Below the pieces are notes generated by a model. It ran no database searches and was not told the origin of the DNA. It was given only the letters and a program-made list of their open reading frames with translations. A program made the position numbers and the translations under genes. DNA of 51,888 nucleotides from Oscillospiraceae bacterium. GTDB lineage: Bacteria; Bacillota; Clostridia; Oscillospirales; Oscillospiraceae. Below are positions 34,438-43,089 of this stretch, piece by piece (position 1 is the stretch's first letter; each line of letters begins with the position of its first letter). Location: NCBI GenBank assembly GCA_017397835.1, contig JAFQHV010000028.1, forward strand, positions 1 through 51,888, written 5' to 3'.

Positions 34438-35691
34438 ATGAAGGAAGGAACTGCCATCACAAAACTGGTCATGCTGTTTTTGGTCGCGTGTCTTGCGGCC
34501 TATTTCGGCATCTATATTTTCCGCGGTCTGACGGATGACGTGACCACCGCGGTGGCCTATACCTACACCGTTAACGACAGTGTGGAGACCGACGGTCTGC
34601 TGGTACGGCAGGAGGAGATTCTGCCCGGCTACGACGGCATTGTGAACGTCATGCCCGGCGAGGGCGAGCGTGTGGGTGCCGGCCAGACGGTGGCGGTGAT
34701 CTACCGTGACGGAGATGCTTTGGCCAGAGAAGATGAAATGCAGGCGCTGTCGCTGGAAGCGGAGCTTCTGCAGTATGCCATGGAACAGCCCGCCATGACC
34801 GGTGGAACGGGCCAGTTGGAAGATCAGGTGTTCCGGGCGGTGGTGGATCTGCGTACCAGCACCGCGGCGGGTGAGTTCGGCCGGCTGGAGGAGCAGGTGC
34901 TGGAATTGAAACGGGCGGTGCTGCGCCGGGACTATACTTACGGTCAGGGCGTAGATCCGGGCCGTTTGGCGCAACTGAACAGCCGCTTGAGCCAGCTGCG
35001 CAGCCGTTCTGCCATGGACACCAGCCGTGTGCTGGCCCAGCAGGCCGGGGTCTATTCTGCCCTGGTGGACGGTTACGAGGGGCGCATCACCCCTGAGGGA
35101 GCTTTGGTGCTGACACCGTCCATGCTGGACGACCTGTTGGAGCAGGAGATGCCGACGCAGGAGCACAGCCTTGGCAAGCTGATCACCGCAAACCGCTGGT
35201 ACGTGGTGGTAGCCCTGCCCGAGGACCGGGTCCAAAAGCTGGTCCGGGGCCATACGCTGCTGGTAGGCTTTACCGGCGACTTTGAGCGCACGGTAGAGAT
35301 GCGCATCGACCACATCAGCAAGGCGGAGGACGGCCGGTGCGCGGTCACCCTGTCCACCGACCGGTTCCTGTCCAATACCACTCTGCTGCGCACACAAACG
35401 CTGGAGATCATCTTTGATCGACAGGAAGGCCTGCGCGTGCCTAAGGCGGCGGTGCACATTCTGATGAAAGAAAGCACGGACGAGCAGGGAAACACCGTAC
35501 AGACCAGCATCACCGGGGTGTATGCCGTGGTGAACGGACAGGCGGAATTCAAAACGGTGAAAGTGCTGGCGGAGGGACGTCAGTTCTACGTGGTACAGCC
35601 GTTGGATGAGGGAAAAACGACTCTGCGCGCCGGCGATCAGGTCATCACCCGGGCGCAGGATGTGCACGACGGAAAAGTGCTGGTCGGTTAA
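34438..35691 (+). CDS. HlyD-like membrane-anchored protein
   Basis: 417 residues. One N-terminal membrane helix (LVMLFLVACLAAYFGIYIF, about residues 10-28) is followed by an extracytoplasmic part. GLLVRQEEILPGYDGIVNVM then GEGERVGAGQTVAVIYRDG form the biotinyl-lipoyl-like hairpin typical of HlyD adaptor proteins; the middle is helical (about 90-200), and a beta-barrel with LRVPKAAVHILMKES and GDQVITRAQDVHDGKVLVG ends the protein. No partner transporter is adjacent. Its position between hfq and PLPBP-sepF-divIVA, in the segment often held by division-linked genes, hints at an envelope role, but function is unassigned. Confidence 0.7.
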   Translation: MKEGTAITKLVMLFLVACLAAYFGIYIFRGLTDDVTTAVAYTYTVNDSVETDGLLVRQEEILPGYDGIVNVMPGEGERVGAGQTVAVIYRDGDALAREDEMQALSLEAELLQYAMEQPAMTGGTGQLEDQVFRAVVDLRTSTAAGEFGRLEEQVLELKRAVLRRDYTYGQGVDPGRLAQLNSRLSQLRSRSAMDTSRVLAQQAGVYSALVDGYEGRITPEGALVLTPSMLDDLLEQEMPTQEHSLGKLITANRWYVVVALPEDRVQKLVRGHTLLVGFTGDFERTVEMRIDHISKAEDGRCAVTLSTDRFLSNTTLLRTQTLEIIFDRQEGLRVPKAAVHILMKESTDEQGNTVQTSITGVYAVVNGQAEFKTVKVLAEGRQFYVVQPLDEGKTTLRAGDQVITRAQDVHDGKVLVG

Positions 35692-35703
35692 GGAGGGCGC
35701 CGT

Positions 35704-36408
35704 ATGCAACTGAACGAACGCATCTGTGCGGTGCAGGAACGAATTGCACGGGCGGCCCGCCGTGTGGGACGTGACCCCGGAGAGATCACGCTCTGCGCGG
35801 CCACCAAGACCCAGTCCGACGAAACCATCCGCGGGGCCATCGCCGCGGGCTTGCAGGTGTGCGGTGAGAACCGGGTGCAGGAACTGTGTGCCCACTTGGA
35901 GGCGGATGCCTACGCCGGAGCCGGTCAGGTCCACTTCATCGGGCACCTGCAGACCAACAAGGTCAATAAAGTGGTGGGAAGAGTGGAACTGATCCACTCG
36001 GTGGACTCTCTGCACCTGCTGCAGGCCGTTGAGAAGCAGGCCGAAAAGCTGGGGATCGTGCAGGATATCCTGCTGCAGGTCAACATCGGCGGCGAGGAAA
36101 GCAAGGGCGGCGTCGAGCCGGAGGCGCTGGAAGAGCTGGTAAATGCGGCCTGCGCCACGGAACACGTGCGCCTGCGCGGACTGATGGCAATACCACCTAT
36201 TGCGCATGAGCCGGGGGCGAATACACATTATTTTGTGAAAATGCATCAGCTTTTTGTTGACATGCGGGATAAAATGCCACATAATAAGTGTGATATGGAT
36301 TGTCTGTCTATGGGCATGAGCGGCGACTTCGAGGATGCGATTGCCCATGGCGCTACTTTGGTGCGGGTGGGAACGGCTCTGTTTGGGCCCCGCCCGGCCC
36401 CGGTGTAA
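35704..36408 (+). CDS. PLP-binding homeostasis protein (YggS/YlmE/PLPBP family)
   Basis: 234 residues. It binds pyridoxal phosphate without known catalysis and balances vitamin B6 and amino-acid pools. The PLP lysine is in ITLCAATKTQ; other family blocks are CGENRVQEL, HFIGHLQTNKVN, HSVDSL, LLQVNIGGEESKGG, LRGLMAIPP, LSMGMSGDFEDAI and RVGTALFGPR. ylmE-sepF adjacency is standard in Gram-positives. Oddity: codons from about 36187 to 36315 shift abruptly to A/T-ending ones (ATA, CCA, AAT, TTT, TGT), about 42% G+C by my count, while the protein remains family-like. Confidence 0.95.
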   Translation: MQLNERICAVQERIARAARRVGRDPGEITLCAATKTQSDETIRGAIAAGLQVCGENRVQELCAHLEADAYAGAGQVHFIGHLQTNKVNKVVGRVELIHSVDSLHLLQAVEKQAEKLGIVQDILLQVNIGGEESKGGVEPEALEELVNAACATEHVRLRGLMAIPPIAHEPGANTHYFVKMHQLFVDMRDKMPHNKCDMDCLSMGMSGDFEDAIAHGATLVRVGTALFGPRPAPV

Positions 36409-36436
36409 GAGCAATACGGAAGAAAGAGGGATCGTT

Positions 36437-36916
36437 ATGGGAATTTTTGATGAGTTTAAGCGCCTGACCCGCTCCTACGAGGATGAGGACGACGAGGTTT
36501 TTGACGAGTTTGAGCAGCCTGCCGAGCGTGCCGACAGCCGCCGTGAGCGGGGCGGAAGCCGCGTGGAGCGCAGCGAGGCGGGCATTTACGCCGCCGAGCA
36601 GGAGCGCCGCAGCAACAAGGTGGTCAACATTCACACCACCACCCAGCTGCAGGTGGTTTTGGTCAAGCCCGACCGCTATGAGAACGCCAGTGAGATCGCA
36701 GACCACCTGCGGGAAAAGCGCACCGTGGTGCTGAATCTGGAGTCCACCAATAAGGACGTGGCCCGTCGCCTGTTGGACTTCCTGTCCGGCGTGACCTATG
36801 CCCACGGCGGCAAGATCAAAAAGGTCGCGCTGTCGACTTACATTATCACGCCCTACAATGTGGACATCCTCGGTGACCTCATTGATGAGCTTGAGAACAA
36901 CGGCCTTTATTTTTAA
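36437..36916 (+). CDS. sepF: Cell division protein SepF
   Basis: 159 residues from ATG 36437. SepF binds the FtsZ C-terminal peptide, anchors it to the membrane and shapes the septum. The N-terminal amphipathic membrane helix is MGIFDEFKRL, then an acidic/Arg-rich linker (DEDDEVFDEFEQ, DSRRERGGSR), then the globular core: VVLVKPDRYENASEIADHL, TVVLNLESTNKDVARRLLDF, LSGVTYAHGG and STYIITPYNVDI. Length is normal. It lies between the PLPBP and divIVA genes, the usual Firmicutes context. Confidence 0.96.
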   Translation: MGIFDEFKRLTRSYEDEDDEVFDEFEQPAERADSRRERGGSRVERSEAGIYAAEQERRSNKVVNIHTTTQLQVVLVKPDRYENASEIADHLREKRTVVLNLESTNKDVARRLLDFLSGVTYAHGGKIKKVALSTYIITPYNVDILGDLIDELENNGLYF

Positions 36917-36943
36917 TTGACAAACAGCAGGAGGGAATGGACG

Positions 36944-37705
36944 ATGCTGACTCCGCAGGAAGTATCTGAACGCGCATTTGCAAAGGCATCCTTCGGCGGC
37001 TATAACATGGCCATGGTGGACGAGTTTTTGGACATCCTGACCGCGGACTATACCGCGCTTTATAACGAAAACGCCGTGCTGAAAAGCAAGATGAAGGTTT
37101 TGGTGGACAAGGTGGAGGAATACCGTGCCACCGAGGAAGCTATGCGCAAGGCCCTGATGAGTGCCCAGCGCATGGCCGACCAGCTGGTGCAGGAAGCGCA
37201 GGAGAAAAAACAGGCTATCCTCTGGGAAGCGGAGCAGGAGGCTGCCAACCAAACGGCGGCCATCCGCCAGCAGACCGAGCTGGAGCAGGCCCGCCTGGTC
37301 GCCGCCCAGCAGGCCACCGCGACCTACGTGCAGCAGGTACGCCAGCTGCAGGAGAAAGCGCAGGAGATTTTGGAGCATCTGGACGAGATCACTCCGGCCA
37401 CGCAGCCTGCCGCCGCGATCACCCGCGAGGAAGAAGCCGCACAGGAGATCGAGGACAGCGTCCAGCGCATTTTGGAGGCTCAGCTGTCCGTGGTTCGCCA
37501 GGAGCTGGAGGAAGAGCCGGAGGAGCCCACCACCGACCTGGACCTGGAGCAGACCACCGACTTTGCCTTGGATCGGGAGCCCGGCCTGTTTGACGAGCCG
37601 GAGGATGTTGACGAGCAGGAGGCCGACGAGGACATGGACCGCACCCGGGTCATCCACCGGGATTTCGGCCCGCTGGAGTTCGGCCGGGACTACGAAATCA
37701 AATAA
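36944..37705 (+). CDS. divIVA: DivIVA-family polarity/septum protein
   Basis: 253 residues from ATG 36944, eight bases after AGGAGGG (36929-36935). The N-terminal membrane-curvature domain has LTPQEVSERAFAKASFGGYN then MVDEFLDILTADY. Next is a long coiled coil (about 45-150, heptads rich in Ala, Gln, Glu), and the C-terminal 100 residues are acidic (DLDLEQTTDFALD, EDVDEQEADEDMD). DivIVA-like proteins localise to poles and septa and recruit partners. It is the last gene of this string and is followed by a terminator. Confidence 0.92.
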   Translation: MLTPQEVSERAFAKASFGGYNMAMVDEFLDILTADYTALYNENAVLKSKMKVLVDKVEEYRATEEAMRKALMSAQRMADQLVQEAQEKKQAILWEAEQEAANQTAAIRQQTELEQARLVAAQQATATYVQQVRQLQEKAQEILEHLDEITPATQPAAAITREEEAAQEIEDSVQRILEAQLSVVRQELEEEPEEPTTDLDLEQTTDFALDREPGLFDEPEDVDEQEADEDMDRTRVIHRDFGPLEFGRDYEIK

Positions 37706-37713
37706 AAATGAGC

Positions 37714-37751
37714 ATCCGGGGGAGGAAAAACGCCTCTCCCGGATTTTTTTG
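37714..37751 (+). terminator. Intrinsic terminator after divIVA
   Basis: A 12-bp stem ATCCGGGGGAGG/CCTCTCCCGGAT with one G-T pair, loop AAAAACG, then TTTTTTT. The ileS promoter starts just beyond it. Confidence 0.92.
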
Positions 37752-37752
37752 C

Positions 37753-37781
37753 TTGACATTCCGAACAAAAGCGGATAAGAT
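37753..37781 (+). promoter_or_regulatory. Promoter of ileS
   Basis: TTGACA (37753-37758), 17-bp spacer, TAAGAT (37776-37781). Confidence 0.8.
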
Positions 37782-37794
37782 ACAGGGGCATATG

Positions 37795-38040
37795 GAATTG
37801 CGTGGACGAGGACGAGTAACCGCTCCCCGCCGTACAGAGAGCTGCCGTTTGGTGCAAGGCAGCCGGCAGCAGCGGTGAATATCACCTCCGAGCAGAGGGC
37901 CGAACCCCCACCGGGAAGTAAGCGCCTCCGGCCGCCCCCGTTACCGGGCATAGCTTTGAGTGGTCGGCACAGCCGGCAATAAGAGTGGTACCGCAGAGGA
38001 GTTTCCTTTGTCTCTTAACGAGGCAAGGGGTTTTATTTTT
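37795..38040 (+). promoter_or_regulatory. T-box leader (isoleucine) of ileS
   Basis: An uncharged-tRNA-sensing leader. The stem I region lies in 37795-37895, with the specifier ATC (37881-37883) inside GTGAATATCACC, an Ile codon that agrees with the downstream gene. The T-box antiterminator bulge is in AGAGTGGTACCGC (37982-37994). The terminator is CCTTTGTCTC (38005-38014) pairing with GAGGCAAGGG around TTAAC, then TTTTATTTTTTTG. Uncharged tRNA-Ile would stabilise the antiterminator and permit ileS transcription. Confidence 0.93.
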
Positions 38041-38078
38041 TTGTAAACAATTGTGATTTGATATAGGAGGAAACAGAG

Positions 38079-40856
38079 ATGGATTACAACAAGACCATTA
38101 ATCTGCCCCAGACCGAATTTCCCATGCGCGCGGGTCTGCCCAACCGGGAGCCCGGTATGCTGGAGAAGTGGTACGAGATGGATCTGTACAACGAGCTGCT
38201 GAAGAAGAACGAGGGCAAGCCCCGCTTCTCCCTCCACGACGGCCCTCCCTTCTCCAACGGCAGCCCCCACATGGGCCACGCCATGAACCGCTCCCTGAAG
38301 GACTTTATCGTGCGTATGCACGCCATGCGCGGCTACTGGACCCCCTTTATCCCCGGCTGGGACAACCACGGTATGCCCATCGAGTCCGCTATCATCAAGG
38401 AGCAGAAGCTCAACCACAAGGCCATGTCCGTGCCCGAGTTCCGCACCGCCTGCCGCGACTACGCCATGAAGTATATCAACATCCAGCGCGACGGCTTCAA
38501 GCGGCTGGGTGCCCTGGGTGACTGGGACCACCCCTATATGACCATGGATCCCGGCTTTGAGGCCGAGGAGGTCAAGATCTTCGGCGAGATGTTCAAGAAG
38601 GGCTACATCTACAAGGGGCTGAAGCCCGTGTACTGGTGCCCCAAGGACGAGACCGCCCTGGCCGAGGCCGAGATCGAGTACAAGGACGACCCCTGTACCA
38701 CCGTCTACGTCAAGTTCGCCGTCAAGGACGACCAGGGGAAGCTGGCCAAGTACGGCGATCTGTCCAAGATGTTCTTTGTCATCTGGACCACCACCATCTG
38801 GACCCTGCCCGGCAACCTGGCCATCGCCGTCCATCCCCGCGAGAGCTACGTGCTGGTGAAGGCCGACAACGGCGAGATGTACATCGTGGCCGAGGCTTTG
38901 TGCAATAAGGTCATGGCTGTGGGCGGTATTGAGAACTTTGAGATCGTGGAGCGTTTCGTGGGCCAGGACTTTGAGTATATGCTGGCCCAGCACCCCTTCC
39001 TGGATAAGACCAGCCAGCTGTGCACCGCCGAATACGTCACCATGGACTCCGGTACCGGCTGCGTTCACACCGCCCCCGGCTTCGGTGCCGATGACTACGA
39101 GACCTGCAAGCGCTATAAAATCGAGATGGTGGTCCCCGTGGACGACCGCGGCCGCCACACCGACTACGCCGGCAAGTACGCCGGTATGAAGACCGACGAG
39201 TCCAACCCCGTGATTCTGGAGGACATGAAGCAGTCCGGCGCCCTGTTTGCCAGCGAGGAGATCATCCACTCCTATCCCCACTGCTGGCGCTGCAAGAACC
39301 CCATCATTTTCCGCGCCACGCCTCAGTGGTTCTGCTCCGTGGACGCCTTCAAGGACGATGCCTGCAGCGCCTGTGACGACGTGCGCTGGCTGCCCGCCTG
39401 GGGCATTGACCGCATGAAGGCCATGATCCGCGAGCGCGCCGACTGGTGCATCAGCCGCCAGCGCCGCTGGGGTCTGCCCATCCCCGTGTTCTACTGCGAG
39501 GACTGCAAGAAGCCCGTCTGCGACGACGAGACCATCGCCGCCGTATCCGCCCTGTTCGGGGAGAAGGGCTCCAACGCCTGGTACGAGAACGAGGCGGCGG
39601 ACATCCTGCCCAAGGGTTACAAGTGCCCCCACTGCGGCGGCACCCACTTCTTCAAGGAGGAGGACACGCTGGACGGCTGGTTCGACTCCGGATCCACCCA
39701 CTTCACTTCCATGAAAAAGACCCAGGGTTTCTGGCCTGCCGATATGTATATCGAGGGTCTTGACCAGTACCGCGGCTGGTTCCAAGCTTCCATGCTCACC
39801 GCCGTGGGTGCGCTGGGTCAGGGCGCTCCCTTCAAGCAGTGCCTGACCCACGGCTGGACCGTGGACGGCGAGGGTAAGGCCATGCACAAGTCTCTGGGCA
39901 ACGGCGTGGACCCCGCCGACGTGGTGAAGAAGTACGGCGCCGATCTGCTGCGCCTGTGGGCCGGCTCCGCCGACTACCACGTGGACGTGCGCTGCTCCGA
40001 CAACATCTTCAAGCAGCTCAGCCAGAGTTATCTGAAGTTCCGCAACACCGCCCGCTACTGCCTGGGCAACCTGGCCGGCTTCGACGCCGACAAGCTGGTG
40101 GCGCCCGCCGATATGCCGGAGCTGGACCGCTGGGCGGTCACCAAGCTCAACGAGCTGATCGAAAAGTGCTTCAAGGCCTACGACGAGTACGAGTTCCACT
40201 CCGTGTCCCACGCCATCAACGACTTCTGCGTGGTGGAGCTGTCCAGCTTCTATCTGGACATCATCAAGGACCGTCTGTACTGCGACGAGACCGACGGCCT
40301 GAGCCGCCGCTCCGCCCAGACTGCCCTGTGGCTGATTCTGGACACCATGACCAAGCTGTTTGCCCCCATCCTGGCCTTCACCTGCGACGAGATTTGGCAG
40401 GCCATGCCCCACAAGGCCGGCGACGATGCTCGTAATGTGGTGCTCAACGAGATGAACCAGCCCTTTGCCGACTACGCCCTGACCGACGAGCAGATGGCAA
40501 AGTGGGCCCGCATCATCGCCATTCGCGATGCCGTCAACGGCGCGCTGGAGGCTGCCCGCAACGAAAAGACCATCGGCAAGAGTCTGGAGGCCAAGGTGGC
40601 CCTGACCGTCCCCGCCGAGGATGCCTTTGTGGCCGAGCTGGATGCCGAGTATTTGGCCGACCTGCTCATCGTGTCTCAGGTCGAGGTGGCCGTGGGCGGC
40701 GAGCTGGCCGTGGCCGTTTCCCCTGCCGAGGGCGAAAAGTGCGAGCGCTGCTGGAAGAACCACGTCAAGGTGGGTGCCTGCGCCGACCATCCCGGTCTGT
40801 GCCCCCGCTGCGCTGCCGTGGTGGCCGCCATCGACCCCGCTCTGCTGGCCGAGTAA
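38079..40856 (+). CDS. ileS: Isoleucyl-tRNA synthetase
   Basis: 925 residues, class I synthetase that charges tRNA-Ile and edits valine. The HIGH motif appears as HMGH (64-67) in SNGSPHMGHAMN. The KMSKS loop is AMHKSLGN (601-608) in place of KMSKSLGN, a variant I associate with other clostridial IleRS. The CP1 editing domain includes FVIWTTTIWTLPGN and HTAPGFGADD. The C-terminal zinc site is CERCWKN then CPRCAAVV. Start ATG 38079 after ATAGGAGG. It is controlled by its own T-box and promoter and ends at a terminator. Confidence 0.98.
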   Translation: MDYNKTINLPQTEFPMRAGLPNREPGMLEKWYEMDLYNELLKKNEGKPRFSLHDGPPFSNGSPHMGHAMNRSLKDFIVRMHAMRGYWTPFIPGWDNHGMPIESAIIKEQKLNHKAMSVPEFRTACRDYAMKYINIQRDGFKRLGALGDWDHPYMTMDPGFEAEEVKIFGEMFKKGYIYKGLKPVYWCPKDETALAEAEIEYKDDPCTTVYVKFAVKDDQGKLAKYGDLSKMFFVIWTTTIWTLPGNLAIAVHPRESYVLVKADNGEMYIVAEALCNKVMAVGGIENFEIVERFVGQDFEYMLAQHPFLDKTSQLCTAEYVTMDSGTGCVHTAPGFGADDYETCKRYKIEMVVPVDDRGRHTDYAGKYAGMKTDESNPVILEDMKQSGALFASEEIIHSYPHCWRCKNPIIFRATPQWFCSVDAFKDDACSACDDVRWLPAWGIDRMKAMIRERADWCISRQRRWGLPIPVFYCEDCKKPVCDDETIAAVSALFGEKGSNAWYENEAADILPKGYKCPHCGGTHFFKEEDTLDGWFDSGSTHFTSMKKTQGFWPADMYIEGLDQYRGWFQASMLTAVGALGQGAPFKQCLTHGWTVDGEGKAMHKSLGNGVDPADVVKKYGADLLRLWAGSADYHVDVRCSDNIFKQLSQSYLKFRNTARYCLGNLAGFDADKLVAPADMPELDRWAVTKLNELIEKCFKAYDEYEFHSVSHAINDFCVVELSSFYLDIIKDRLYCDETDGLSRRSAQTALWLILDTMTKLFAPILAFTCDEIWQAMPHKAGDDARNVVLNEMNQPFADYALTDEQMAKWARIIAIRDAVNGALEAARNEKTIGKSLEAKVALTVPAEDAFVAELDAEYLADLLIVSQVEVAVGGELAVAVSPAEGEKCERCWKNHVKVGACADHPGLCPRCAAVVAAIDPALLAE

Positions 40857-40868
40857 GCAATCAAACCG

Positions 40869-40902
40869 AACCGCCTGCCGAAATTTCGGCAGGCGGTTTT
40901 CT
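40869..40902 (+). terminator. Intrinsic terminator after ileS
   Basis: A perfect 30-bp palindrome (40869-40898) centred on AAATTT, followed by TT. Stem core CCGCCTGCCG matches that of the trxB terminator. Confidence 0.88.
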
Positions 40903-40911
40903 GTTCGGGAA

Positions 40912-40940
40912 TTTACAGGCGGCGCTGACCGTGCTATAAT
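40912..40940 (+). promoter_or_regulatory. Promoter of lspA
   Basis: TTTACA (40912-40917), 17-bp spacer, extended TGC-TATAAT (TATAAT 40935-40940). 18 bases from 40931 are identical to the mgtE promoter core. Confidence 0.85.
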
Positions 40941-40970
40941 AAGCGTATAGTACGATCAAAGGAGTTTTTT

Positions 40971-41453
40971 ATGCTCTATTTCATTTTGGCCGCCGTTTTG
41001 GTGGCGGTGGATCAGTTAGTCAAATTTTTGGTCAGCACCAATATCCCCTTGGGCGGCAGTGTGCCCTTTTTACCGTACATCATGGACCTGACCTACGTGA
41101 AGAACACCGGCTGCGCCTTTTCTATGCTGGAAGATCACACCTGGCTGCTGGCGGTGGTTTCCGCGGTGATCTCCGTGGTGCTGGCGGTGGCCCTCGCCAA
41201 GCGGTTCTTCCGCCATCCCATTGGCCGCACGGCTTTGGCCCTGCTGCTGGCGGGCGCGGTGGGCAATCTCATTGACCGGGTGGTACTGGGTCACGTGGTG
41301 GATATGTTCCGCACCCTGTTTATCGACTTTGCCGTGTTCAACGTGGCGGATATCTGCGTGGTAGTGGGCGGTATCGCCGCCGCGATCTATTATTTGTTCC
41401 TCTATGACAAGCTGGAGGGGAAGAATCATGAGCCTACGCAAGCTGACGGCTGA
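40971..41453 (+). CDS. lspA: Lipoprotein signal peptidase (signal peptidase II)
   Basis: 160 residues, membrane aspartyl protease that removes prolipoprotein signal peptides after lipid attachment. Four membrane helices are visible (about 2-20, 57-76, 88-105, 126-146). Catalytic aspartates are Asp102 in GNLIDR and Asp127 in FNVADI; KNTGCAFSML is the conserved first-loop motif, with Cys where Ala is usual. Start ATG 40971 after AAAGGAG. Its last 26 bases overlap the pseudouridine synthase gene, the common lspA-rluD pairing. Confidence 0.97.
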   Translation: MLYFILAAVLVAVDQLVKFLVSTNIPLGGSVPFLPYIMDLTYVKNTGCAFSMLEDHTWLLAVVSAVISVVLAVALAKRFFRHPIGRTALALLLAGAVGNLIDRVVLGHVVDMFRTLFIDFAVFNVADICVVVGGIAAAIYYLFLYDKLEGKNHEPTQADG

Positions 41454-42339
41454 CCGGGACGGCGAGCGGGTGGATGCATTTTTGGCCCGCTGTGGGGAAC
41501 TGACCCGCTCCGCGGCCCAAAAACTGCTGGAGGAGGGGCAGGTCACCTGCCAAAACCGCCCTCTGAAGAAAAATGAAAAGACCGCCGTGGGACAGGAAAT
41601 CTGCGTGGAAGTCCCGGAGGCGGTGGAAGTGGACATCGTGCCGCAAAACATCCCGCTGGACGTGGTGTACGAGGATGACGACGTCATCGTGGTCAACAAG
41701 CCGGTGGGTATGGTGGTCCATCCCGCCCCGGGCCACCCGGATGGAACGCTGGTCAACGCCCTGCTGCACCACTGCGGCAGCAGCCTTTCCGGCATCAATG
41801 GCGAACTGCGCCCGGGTATTGTCCACCGCATCGACCGGGATACCTCCGGTTTGATTGCGGTTGCCAAGAATGACAAAGCCCATCTGGCCCTTGCGGCCCA
41901 GTTGCAGGACCATACCATGGCCCGCACCTACGCCGCTGTGGCGGTGGGTGGCTTCAAAGAGGACAACGGCACAGTGGATGCCCCCATTGGCCGGCATCCC
42001 GTTGACCGCAAGAAAATGGCCATCGACCGCAAAAACGGCCGGGAGGCGGTAACCCATTGGTCGGTGCTGGAGCGCTACAACGGCTATACCTATATTGAAT
42101 GTCAGTTGGAGACGGGGCGCACCCACCAAATCCGTGTCCACATGGCGAGTGTCGGCCACCCTCTGCTGGGCGATGTGGTCTACGGAGCGAAAAAGCCCTG
42201 TCCGGGACTTTCGGGTCAATGCCTCCACGCCCGGAAGCTGAAATTTATCCATCCCACCACCGGAGAAACGGTGGAATTGGAGTGTCCCCTGCCCGATTGG
42301 TTTGAGCAGGTGCTGGAAAAGTTGGGGAAAATGACGTGA
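41428..42339 (+). CDS. rluD: RluA/RluD-family 23S rRNA pseudouridine synthase
   Basis: 303 residues from ATG 41428, six bases after GGAGGGG (41415-41421, within lspA). It isomerises uridine to pseudouridine in rRNA; RluD modifies helix 69 of 23S RNA, but the exact site cannot be assigned here. An N-terminal S4 domain (about 10-60, RSAAQKLLEEGQV) is followed by the catalytic domain with HRIDRDTSG (catalytic Asp136), VNKPVGMVVHPAPG and LETGRTHQIRVHMA. It ends before a strong terminator. Confidence 0.93.
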   Translation: MSLRKLTADRDGERVDAFLARCGELTRSAAQKLLEEGQVTCQNRPLKKNEKTAVGQEICVEVPEAVEVDIVPQNIPLDVVYEDDDVIVVNKPVGMVVHPAPGHPDGTLVNALLHHCGSSLSGINGELRPGIVHRIDRDTSGLIAVAKNDKAHLALAAQLQDHTMARTYAAVAVGGFKEDNGTVDAPIGRHPVDRKKMAIDRKNGREAVTHWSVLERYNGYTYIECQLETGRTHQIRVHMASVGHPLLGDVVYGAKKPCPGLSGQCLHARKLKFIHPTTGETVELECPLPDWFEQVLEKLGKMT

Positions 42340-42340
42340 A

Positions 42341-42376
42341 AAAAGCTGTGCATCAACCGATGCACAGCTTTTCTTT
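42341..42376 (+). terminator. Intrinsic terminator after the pseudouridine synthase gene
   Basis: A perfect 13-bp stem, 42341-42353 with 42360-42372, loop CAACCG, followed by CTTT. Confidence 0.88.
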
Positions 42377-42386
42377 GGGAAAACGG

Positions 42387-42500
42387 CCTCCCCTGTGTAA
42401 GGGGAGGTGGCACGCCGTAGGCGCGACGGAGGGGTTGCCATGGGACAATCCCCCACCGCCCTTTGGGCGGAGCCCCCTTTGCACAAGGGGGCCTTAAGGG
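42387..42500. repeat. Intergenic hairpin element with CTCCCC/GGGGAG ends
   Basis: Starts with CCTCCCCTGTGTAAGGGGAGG (stem CCTCCCC/GGGGAGG), continues through GTGGCACGCCGTAGGCGCGACGG and GAGGGGTTG, and ends with CCCCCTTTGCACAAGGGGG (stem CCCC.TT/AAGGGG) up against the stop codon of the HD gene. I have a general recollection of similar units in Oscillospiraceae genomes, but no search was possible. A related CCTCCCC/GGGGAGG dyad lies near 2373-2391. Confidence 0.65.
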
Positions 42501-42504
42501 GGTA

Positions 42505-43089
42505 TCAGTCCCCCTCGTTCTCCAGGAAGTAGCTTGCCTCCATATCGGCGGTGGCAAGGGCAAAGGCTAGAGGGTACTGCTGCAGGGCCTGACCCACGGT
42601 GCGGTTGTCCTCGGTGCCGGAGAAGCCCATGTGCCAGCGGATGGCCATGGCCTCCTCCCGGCTGAGCCGGATGAAGCCGTTGGCGATGTACACCGACTTT
42701 TCCCCGTGGCCGTAAGGCAGGGGGTCGTCAAAAGTGTAGGTGGGGACGGACTGCCACTTGCCGTCGGCATCCTTCACGTTGCGGCTGCCCAGCTTGTAGC
42801 AGCCGATCTTGCACAGATCGTGGAGCAGGGCCACGATGGCGATGGACTCCTCGGTGTACTCCAAACCGTACAGCTCCTGCACCCGGGGGCGGGCCAGATA
42901 GTCCACCAGACAGTGGTACACGTTCAGGCTGTGCTCGCACAGGCCGCCGGCGTAAGCTCCATGGTAGCGGGCGGAGGCGGGGGCGGTGAAAAAGTCGCTT
43001 TTGTTTTCCAAATAGTCCAGCAGAGCGTCGGCGCCGGGCCGGGTGATGGTCTGCTTGAAAATTTCAATGAATTCTTCCTTGGCGGACAT
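42505..43089 (-). CDS. HD-domain phosphohydrolase
   Basis: 194 residues, start ATG 43089 after AAGGAGGG. HD fold: His53 in GGLCEHSLNVYH, the His90-Asp91 pair in VALLHDLCKIG, and later His/Asp residues (RWHMGF, ALATADMEASYF) are consistent with a metal-dependent phosphohydrolase or nucleotidase. The layout resembles HD proteins annotated beside YhaM-type exonucleases or phage-associated hydrolases, without a nucleic-acid-binding domain. Substrate unknown. It is monocistronic on the minus strand; a TATACT with an upstream TG reads on that strand at 43132-43137. The 174 bp to the rpsJ promoter hold only the two divergent promoters. Confidence 0.82.
   Translation of the reverse strand: MSAKEEFIEIFKQTITRPGADALLDYLENKSDFFTAPASARYHGAYAGGLCEHSLNVYHCLVDYLARPRVQELYGLEYTEESIAIVALLHDLCKIGCYKLGSRNVKDADGKWQSVPTYTFDDPLPYGHGEKSVYIANGFIRLSREEAMAIRWHMGFSGTEDNRTVGQALQQYPLAFALATADMEASYFLENEGD

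Noticed and set aside
36335-36436. Upstream extension of sepF
   Set aside because: The frame is open further upstream, but the conserved membrane helix MGIFDEF begins at 36437.
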